Of a stretch of DNA of 64,000 nucleotides, positions 56,292 to 64,000 are shown in pieces. Positions within the stretch are counted from its first letter, which is position 1; each line of letters opens with the position of its first letter. Both the position numbers and the translations under genes were made by a program. The stretch lies in the NCBI RefSeq assembly GCF_009905375.1, contig NC_133647.1:1054001-1118000 (forward strand), in the 5' to 3' direction. The notes under the pieces were generated by a model. The model did not search any database. It was not told the origin of the DNA and saw only the letters and a list, made by a program, of their open reading frames with translations. Origin of the DNA: Apium graveolens. Lineage: Eukaryota; Streptophyta; Magnoliopsida; Apiales; Apiaceae.

Positions 56292-57700
56292 GTGGACGTG
56301 GTAGCAGGTATGCTTGTTATTAACTCAGTAGAAGTAAAAGTATTGATGGATTATGGAGTAACTAGATCTTTTATCTCTGAAAGTATTCATGATAAGTTAA
56401 ATTGTGTTGCGTACCCTCTGGAACCTAATTTAATTATAGAGGTAGAAAATCAAGAGAAAGTTATTGTTAGCAAAGTCTGTCCCGATTGTGATGTGGCCAT
56501 AGAAGGTCGGCACTTTTTTGCTGACTTAATTCCCTTTAAGTTAGGAGAATTTGAAGTTATACAAGGAATGGATTGGTTGACAAACCATGAGGCGCAAATA
56601 GAATGTAAAAGTAAGAAGGTGAAGTTAAGAACCAAGGATGGTGAGGAAGTGGTATTCAAAGGAAAGAGGCAAGAGAAGAAATTCCTAACGGCTATCGAGA
56701 CGAGGAGATTAATACGTCAAGGATGTGAAGTTTATTTGGCTCATGTTATGGATGTAGAGCAAAAATCCGTAAGGATTGAGGATATTCCAATAGTAAGAGA
56801 TTTTCCGGATGTGTTTCCTGATGAATTGCGTGAACTACCTCCAGATAGAGAGATCGAGTTTACGATTGATTTGGCTCCTGGAACGGAACCAGTATTGAAA
56901 GCTCCCTATCGTATGGCGCTAGTCGAGATAAAGGAATTGGCCACTCAGTTGCAAGAATTGTTGGATAAAATAGTAATTCGGCCGAGTGTATCCCCGTGGG
57001 GCGCACCGGTGTTGTTTGTAAAGAACAAGGATGGAAGTATGAGGTTGTGCATTGATTATCGCGAATTGAATAAATTGACGATTAAGAATAAGTACCCTCT
57101 ACCGTGAATTGATGACTTGTTTGATCAGTTAAAAGGAGCTTCATGTTTCTCCAAGATTGATTTAAGATCTGGGTATCATCAATTAAAGATTAAAGTGGAA
57201 GATATACCCAAGACAACGTTTCAAACGAGATATGGGCACTATGAGTTTTTGACGAATGCGCCAGCTGCATTTATGGATCTTATGAAGAGAGTATTCAAGC
57301 AATATTTGGATTAGTTTGTTATTGTGTTTATTGACGATATACTGATTTACTCCAAGACGGAAGAAGATCATAAGGAGCATTTGAGGATTTCCTTGGAAAC
57401 TCTGAGAAAAGAGAAGATGTACGCTAAGTTTTCGAAGTGTGAATTTTGGCTAAAGGAAGTGCAATTTCTTGGTAATGTAGTTAATAAAGAAGGAATCAAA
57501 GTGGACCCAGCCAAGATAGAAGCTGTAATGAATTGGGAAAGACCCAAGACTCCTACGGAAGTCAGAAGTTTTCTGGGATTTGCCGGATATTACAGGAGAT
57601 TTGTACAAGATTTCTCTAAGATTTCTGTCCCATTAACGAAGTTGACAAGAAAGAACGAGAAGTATGTATGGACGAAAAAGTGTGAGGAAAGTTTTCAATA
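56292..57700 (+). pseudogene. E protease and reverse transcriptase
   Basis: The protease active site is [13 protein letters not shown], where Asp-Ser-Gly-Ala has become Asp-Tyr-Gly-Val, so it is dead. The protease end [19 protein letters not shown] and the linker [21 protein letters not shown] follow. [66 protein letters not shown] (about seven residues of the MPFG box deleted near 57253), [27 protein letters not shown]. Stops at about 57105, 57312 and 57699; the first fits CGA-to-TGA. Confidence 0.92.
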
Positions 57701-58190
57701 GTTAAAGAAGAGGTTGGTAACCGCCCCAGTGTTGGTGACTAGATGAAAAAGGAGAATTTGTGATATTCAGTGATGCTTCATATAAAGGACTTGGATGTGT
57801 GTTAATGCAACACGGGAAGGTAATAGCATATGCGTCAAGGCAACTCAAGCCGCACGAGTAAAAGTATCCAACGCATGATTTGGAATTGGCAGCAATTGTG
57901 TTTGCCCTTAAGATTTGGTGGCATTATTTATACGGGGAAAAATGTGAGATTTATACAGATCATAAGAGTTTAAAGTATATCTTCACTCAAAAGGAATTGA
58001 ATATGAGACAAAGAAGACAAAGAAGGTGGTTAGAATTGATCAAAGATTATGATTGTGCGATAAACTATCATCCTGGAAAGGAAAATGTGGTAGCAGATGC
58101 TTTAAGTCGCAAGGAAAGGTTGAATATGTTAACGTCATCGGAAAAATTGATTAAGGATTTTGAAAAGATGGAAATAGAAGTACAGACTCC
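57701..58190 (+). pseudogene. E RNase H
   Basis: A frameshift near 57740, then [20 protein letters not shown], a stop near 57860, [56 protein letters not shown] and [14 protein letters not shown]. Standard Ty3/Gypsy RNase H motifs with the catalytic Asp, Glu and Asp visible, but not in one frame. Confidence 0.9.
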
Positions 58191-59655
58191 AGAATTTGGA
58201 GGAGAAGCTATATATGCGATGTCATTTCAACCCGAAATTTTGGAAAAGATTCGATGCTGTCAAGAGCAAGTGATGAATCACGAAAAGGATAAGTTGACAC
58301 AAGAAGAAATTAGAGCTCAAAAGGATGGAAAAAGAATATACCGTGTTAACTCATGTATTTGGATACCTAATGTTGTGGAGCTAAAGCATGAGATTTTGCA
58401 AGAAGCGCATAACTCGAGATTTTCAATTCACCCTGGAAGTACGAAAATGTACCAGGACTTAAAAGAGAGTTATTGGTGGCCAAACATGAAAAAGGAAATT
58501 GCGGAATAGATAAGTAAGTGTTATACGTGTCAAAGAGTCAAAGCGGAAAATTAGAGGCCAAGCGGATTGCTTCAGCCCCTAGATATACTAGAATGGAAAT
58601 GGGAGCATATTGCGATGGATTTCGTGGTGGGATTACCTAAAACCAAGTCTAATCATGATGCGATTTGGGTGGTAATCGGTCGGTTGAAAAAGTCAGCACA
58701 TTTCTTGCCGGTAAATGAAAGGTTTTCGTTGGAAAAGTTGGTCAAATTATATTTGGATGAGATTATGATGCGTCACGGAGTTCCTGTATCTATCGTATCT
58801 GATAGAGATCCAAGGTTCAACTCGAGATTTTGGAGACAATTTCATGATCATTTGGGAACTAAGCTGAAAATGAGTACGACATATCATCCGCAGACGGACG
58901 GACAAAGTGAAAGGACAATTCAGACAATTGAAGTTATGTTGCGATCCTGTGCAATAGATTTCAAAGGAAATTTGGACGATCATTTGCCGTTAATTGAGTT
59001 TTCCTACAACAACATTTATCACGAGAGTATTGACATGCCGCCTTTTGAAGCGTTGTATGGAAGAAAATGTAGGTCCCCTACATATTGGGACGAGGTTGGT
59101 GAGCACAAATTAATTGGCCCAGAGCTAGTTCAACAAACGAAGGAAAAAGTAGAAATGGTTCGGAAAAGATTAATTGCAGCTCAAGATCGACAAGCAAAGT
59201 ACGCAAATCAAGAACGAAAAGATGTGCAATTCGAATCTGGAGACAAAGTCTTGTTAAAGATATCTCCTTGGAAGGGTTTAAACCGATTCAGAAAGAAAGG
59301 GAAATTGAGTCCTAGGTATATTGGACCATTTGAAGTACTGCGACGAGTTGGGAAAGTGGCATATGAATTGGCACTACCTCCGCAAATGCAACATCTGCAC
59401 AATGTATTTTATGTATCTCTTCTAAAGAAGTATAATGCGGAGGCGAGCCATGTGATTGAATTGGAACCAGTGGAAATCCAACCGGATTTGTCTTATATGG
59501 AATAACCAGTTCGAATTTTGGACCGAAAGGAGAGGACACTTAGAAATAAAGTTGTACCTCTAGTAAGAGTGTTGTGGAGAAATCCACTAGTAGAAGAATC
59601 GACTTGGGAATTAGAGAGTGAAATGAAAGAAAAGTATCCCCATCTATTTGCTTAG
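58191..59655 (+). pseudogene. E integrase with chromodomain-like C-terminus
   Basis: The zinc finger is split by two stops: H in [23 protein letters not shown] at about 58520, and a stop near 58552. The core (58567-59505) is open: IAMDFVVGLPKTKSNHD, VSDRDPRFNSRFWRQFH and YHPQTDGQSERTIQTIE give a complete D-D-E set. The GPY/F-type module KLSPRYIGPFEVLRRVGKVA follows. After a stop at 59503 comes ILDRKERTLRNKVVPLVRVL, then WRNPLVEESTWELESEM, a group II chromodomain as in Tekay elements. Chromodomains steer insertion to modified histone H3. Confidence 0.9.
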
Positions 59656-59695
59656 ACTAGATTCTGGGGACATAATCCTTTTAAGGAGGATAGAT

Positions 59696-60706
59696 TGTGA
59701 CGACTGAGAATTTTGCGATGTAATTAAGTTAATAAAGTATGATTTATGTGAAGTGATTATAATTGTGTGATTAAGTGTTGATTAATTGTCTTTTCTATAT
59801 ATTAGAGTCTAGGAGCGTAAATAAAAGCGTTCCAATTTAAGTAGTCAGCTTAGGAGTTAAGCTGTATTGTCGGGCTGTCAGGAAGAACGGAATCCGTCCT
59901 AAAACGGGGTTAAGATATTTAAAATGTGAAGTATGTGTTTTTATGTGAAATGAAATGTTTAAGTAAAGTATTTCGTCCTAGTGACGTGTCGGTCGATATT
60001 GAGAAGCGTAATTGAAACGCTGAACGTCGGGCCGTCAAACTGAACATGACTTGGAACGCGTAAAAAGGAATAATATTAAAGAAAGATAAATTTTATGATC
60101 AGAATGAGTTGGGACGTTTTCGTATGTGTGCTTACTTGTCTGTATGCATGATTACGTGATCTGTTGACATTTTTATGGATTCAAGGGAATTGTTTGATTT
60201 AAATAAAGGTTTATTTAATCTTCACGCATTTTTATAAAATTATCTGAGTAAGATAAAAGCATGGGATTTGTTCTATTATCTTCATAATAGTCCTAGAGAC
60301 TTTTTAAAAATGATGAACGGATTTATTTGGTGGTCATTGCGTTTTAAATTGATTTTTATGTGGAAAAAAGTTATTATTAGAGCAAACTTGCAAAAATCAT
60401 ATAAAATCAACCGTACGCTCAAAATCTTATTATGAGTAATGGTTGGAAAGCTAATTTCGAGATCTACGATTTAAAATTGTCAATCGCTATAATTTTCAAC
60501 TTTCTGAGAGAGATATATTTATTATTCCACCAATATTCTATGGGAGTAAAAAGAGAAAGGAAAATCAATTTAAAAGGGAATTAGAGAAGTACTAAATTGC
60601 CCTTGTCCTTATTATTTATAAACTCATCCTCCCCTCCCTTCCTTTTCTTTTTCCCCGTACACACCATTCTCTCTTTTCTCTCTTTCTTTCTCACTCTCTC
60701 TCTCGG

Positions 60707-60744
<38 letters not shown>

Positions 60745-62554
60745 CTCTCTTTTCTCTCTTGGTATACTACTTGTTCCCTTGATAAATCTCACCAATTCTT
60801 CTCAAAATCTCTTGATAAACACATACAAGTAGGTATTAAAGTGTGCATGTGTGTATATCCACTTGCATACAAGCTTGATGTGTGTGTGTGTGTTCATGCT
60901 TTATGCGTGTGTATGTATGTATATATGATCTAATATGTGCTTAAGGAGGTGATTTTATGATTGAAAAATGATTTTCAAAGCTAAATGAGTCTTGCATGTG
61001 CCTTGTGTTGCATAAATCGGAGGTTTCAAGGTTGGAAACCCCGAAATGGGGCACCACTGAGAAGCCACCGCCACCGGTGATGAACTCCAGTGAACCAGTG
61101 GTGAGTTATGATAGTAAAACTGAACACTAGTTCCACAAAACTTGATTTTTGGTGTTTGCATGCTTGGTTTGTTTGAATTTCAAAAAGGGTTTTAATTTCT
61201 AAAAAGTTAAGTTGATAAGTGCTTATTAGGAATGAGTTGTTGAAGTTTAAGTCTATGAATTATGATTTGATTTGAATGATTAGATGAATTTAAAGCTAAA
61301 TTAGGCCATGCATGTGTTTATTTGATGTAAAAGCCGCATAGGGCTTTGGTTTATCAAAAAGAGATTGATTATAGTTGATAAAAATAATTGTTTGATGGTT
61401 GTTTGAAAATGATAAGTTAAATAGAGTGTTTAATGGAATTAGAGATGAGAAATTTGAATATAAATATGAGATTATAAGTTGCCTTGGTTCGAATTTTTAT
61501 TGATAAAGGAAGAGGAATTAAATTGGTGTGTTGTTCTTGCTTGGATTCATTAGAATTTAGGATTAAACCATGGAAAGATGCTTGCATGCTATGTATTAGA
61601 TCAAAAATTGAATGCATGTTGCTTGTTCTTGAAAATCTGAATGATATGGTTATTTTTATGGGAATATTAAGTTGGATTAAGTGAATGTTTGATTGATTAT
61701 ATGTTATATGGATTTGGTATAAAAATTTACTTGATTTTGGGTGATGTTTGTAGAATTGCCGAATGGTTTATAGTAGTTAAAAGGGTCAAATTCTAATTTA
61801 AGTGTTTGAATTGATCATGAAGATTAGTTAAGGATTGTATGTAAGATTTTGCTTGATTTGCTATGTTTGGTTCGAATTAAAGTATAAAAGAACGGGGATA
61901 ATTGATTTGTGTTAACTATGGTTGTCGTGGTTGTGTAAAGATGACTTTAGGGTCGTTATTGTAAGTTTTGTCGTTCATTTATTCGTATAAGAATTTCAAG
62001 TATAAAGAGCTATGTGTACTAATATAAAGTATGATTTGACTTCGAGTTGAGATAAGGATGTTTATAAGTCGATTGTCGAGTATATAAAGGTGTAAAGGTT
62101 AAGAGTAAAGTATATGTAGTGTAATGTGCTATGTGCTTATGTGTATAAGATATACTCATATATTCGAGTCAAGGGTCTAATCGAGCTATCGTATTGAGTA
62201 ATCGTTCCGGGAACGAGAGTTGAGAAACTAATTAAGATTTTGGTTTTATTGTAGATTCGGAGTGTGAGGGCATTCAGGCTAGGAAAGGAAAGGGTATACT
62301 AGGTGGCAGTAGTTCAACCTTCAGGAAAGCGAATTTAGGCAAGTAACTCTCATTACTTGTGAAAATGGTTATAAAGAGGTTATTGTTCATACCATGTAGA
62401 GTATGGAATTGTTTAATTAATGAACCCCTGTTAATGACTTGAGATACCCTGTCTTTGATCTTGTTAAACTGTTATTGATAAGCTTATTGATTCGATCCTT
62501 TGGTAACCTGTCTTTTCTGTTGAAGTTATTTGTTAAGCCATGAACTCTTATAAA
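59696..62554 (+). repeat. 3' LTR of E, truncated by LTR I
   Basis: Starts TGTGACGACTGAG after an aaggaggatagat purine tract and aligns with 33920-36035 and then 43533 onward (the position of the SIRE2 insertion lies near 61837). It stops at ttataaa (62554), corresponding to about 44254 in the 5' LTR. It contains (TC)16 at 60711-60742, expanded relative to the 5' LTR. Confidence 0.9.
60711..60742. repeat. (TC)16 microsatellite in the E 3' LTR
   Basis: 32 bp of uninterrupted tc. The 5' LTR and F have only short interrupted ct tracts at this place. Confidence 0.95.
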
Positions 62555-64000
62555 TGTCACACCCCCAACTTAACAATATATAATATAAAACTATTACAAT
62601 AGATTAAAGAAGGTAAATACAACCGAATCCAAGATCTTACAGTTTAGGGTTTGGAACAGCCCAACACTACTAATTATTACAACTGGTTTTAATGTCGAGT
62701 CCTTACACAAAACTATATCTTATTCTCCCTGAGCTCAAACATACGCATCGGCATCACAAGTCTTACGTGTTGTCTGCTTGAATCTAACCATATCTGCTAG
62801 CTGTAATATCAGGGTGAAAGCAAGTAGTGAGCCAAATGCTCAACAAGTGCTAAACAATACGATACAAAACATAAATCGAGATATATATTAAAGAATGACA
62901 ATGTGAAGATACAACTAATAATAACAAGAGATGAACTTTTGGGTGATGGCATCATTTGCTTGAATCAAAAACTTTTTCAAAATCATATCTTAATCAAAAA
63001 CCATTTTATGACGCTACGGATTACAGCCGGTGATCAGCCGCGAAGTAATCCCGAACCTCACTGGGTTCTAAAACATTAATGGGATCCCTAGACAACTTTT
63101 AAGCCTACAATATAAGTGTGGAAAGGACTCGCGTCTCAGTCCAGATCCACTATTTAAAGAAAATATTTATCCCCCTTTGGGACTGAATTTTTAATCATTT
63201 CAAAAACTGATGCCGATTGATAATAAATTTCTTAAACAGTAAACATTTTATCAAGGGATTATAGATCAACTTTGAAACACTGGAAATATTTCACTAAATC
63301 TCAGGGCCATGATCCACTAGACTTTACTCTATCAGGGTAATTGAAAGGTTTCTATTTACAAGGACTTTGACAAGGAGATTTAGTAGGGTTATTGGATAAT
63401 ATGAAAGAGTATTGCCAAACTAGGCTTTAAGCAGTAGTTTCAAATAAGGTATAGATATTAAAATATCAAGAAGATAAGCATTACTAGTTCCAGGTATGAT
63501 ATAGGTGTTAAAATACAAGGGAAGTGATCATCAATTCAAGGTATATCAGGGTATCAAGCTTTAGGGTAAGGATAGGGTTATCAAACAATCATGAACGACT
63601 TTAAAGAATAACTAGCTTTTAGGTATCAAGATAAAGTTTCTATCGAGGTTCTTACAAGAGTTGAATCAAAGCATCATGGGGCAATATCAAGATTTCTCAG
63701 GAATCAATAGCATATTAATCAAAAGGATCAATAAAGTATGATAACAAATCTCTATTTTATCTTGGCATCACCATTACTTTGGTATACTAGCATGGTATGA
63801 TTTTTGATCTACTTGCAATAAGTACTTGAGGGTTCATGGCATTTCTATATAATACGAAGATAGATTTGAGAATCACTTGGTCCGGGTATAACAAGGTAAA
63901 TCAGGATACTCGCATCATATATATAAGAACTAGTTATCAAACATTCACAGTCTAAACTAAAAAGTAGGTTGAATCACTTGCCTTGAGAAGGCTGGACTGG
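62555..64000 (-). repeat. LTR I of another Gypsy element, continues past the window
   Basis: It begins tgtcacacccccaacttaac at 62555, the reverse complement of a TTGGGGGTGTGACA 3' end, so the element is on the minus strand and inserted into E. The downstream 1.4 kb is AT-rich with no gene other than the short ORF at 62791. The other edge is outside the window. The general plan resembles the G LTR. Confidence 0.7.
62735..62791 (-). CDS. H3-tail-like short ORF in LTR I
   Basis: An 18-codon ORF beginning MVRFKQTTRKTCDADAYV, 236 bp from the LTR 3' end. Against histone H3 MARTKQTARKS it is the same at M, R, K, Q, T, R and K, with conservative differences elsewhere. It occupies the same LTR position as the ORFs in E, F and G. 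It is too short to stand alone as evidence and could be a decayed first exon. Confidence 0.35.
   Translation of the reverse strand: MVRFKQTTRKTCDADAYV

Larger units (their letters stand above)
33920..62554 (+). mobile_element. Tekay-type chromovirus E with nested SIRE2 and J
   Basis: 5' LTR 33920-45546 (about 4,130 bp without SIRE2), primer-binding site split by J, acidic ORF0, gag, protease, RT, RNase H, integrase with chromodomain-like tail, and 3' LTR from 59696 until it is cut at 62555. Inserted in gag of Tat B; the left edge reads tatgacgactgag where the family has tgtgacgactgag. The coding region contains more than ten stops or frameshifts, so it is an old, inactive copy. The 5-bp duplication cannot be checked because the right edge is interrupted. 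Confidence 0.9.

Noticed and set aside
60597..60782. Ser/Leu repeat ORF
   Set aside because: It is a translation of the (TC)n tract in the E 3' LTR.

Overview
This window is plant nuclear DNA made almost entirely of nested LTR retrotransposons, with two small MITE-like insertions. I see no host gene, rRNA, tRNA or CRISPR array. The Ty1/Copia lineages (Sirevirus/SIRE-Maximus and Tork/Angela-like) and Ty3/Gypsy lineages (Tekay-type chromoviruses and Tat), the AT-rich composition, TATATAAA promoters and GT-AG introns indicate a eudicot with a large genome. Apiaceae is possible, but I cannot establish it from sequence alone.

Left block (1-17747, with a distal piece at 30931-31308): everything is on the minus strand. 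A Sirevirus, SIRE1, runs from its 5' LTR (16811-17747 plus 30936-31308) through decayed gag, integrase and RT-RNase H to an env-like third ORF that ends at 8801. There a Tork/Angela-like Copia, H, was inserted; only its 5' LTR and primer-binding site remain in view. A Gypsy element, G, then inserted four bases past H's primer-binding site (5' LTR 3090-7284), and its interior is scrambled.

Middle block (17748-30930): a Tekay-type solo LTR, F, sits inside the SIRE1 LTR with a 5-bp target duplication (atatc). F was itself hit by a Tat element, Tat A (18388-25873, minus strand, TSD ataga), and by a solo Copia LTR (26889-28592, TSD ggaaa). Tat A carries a plus-strand antisense gene with its own promoter architecture and two introns.

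Right block (32556-64000): the 5' end of a second Tat, Tat B (plus strand), is cut by a Tekay-type chromovirus, E (33920 to 62554, plus strand). E's 5' LTR holds a complete, very young, gag-only Sirevirus, SIRE2 (36036-43527, TSD gattg). E's primer-binding site holds a complete Copia element, J (45556-53914, TSD ggtat). E's 3' LTR is cut at 62555 by another minus-strand Gypsy LTR, I, which leaves the window. Between SIRE1 and Tat B lie two nested MITE-like insertions (31460-32549).

Most coding regions are dead through stops, 1-nt frameshifts and deletions. Exceptions are the intact 743-codon SIRE2 gag, long open stretches of J pol, and E integrase. The most unusual signal is a short ORF beginning like the histone H3 tail in the last 240-400 bp of three different Gypsy LTR families (E/F, G, I). 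In E it has a phase-0 donor that could splice across the primer-binding site onto an acidic pre-gag ORF.
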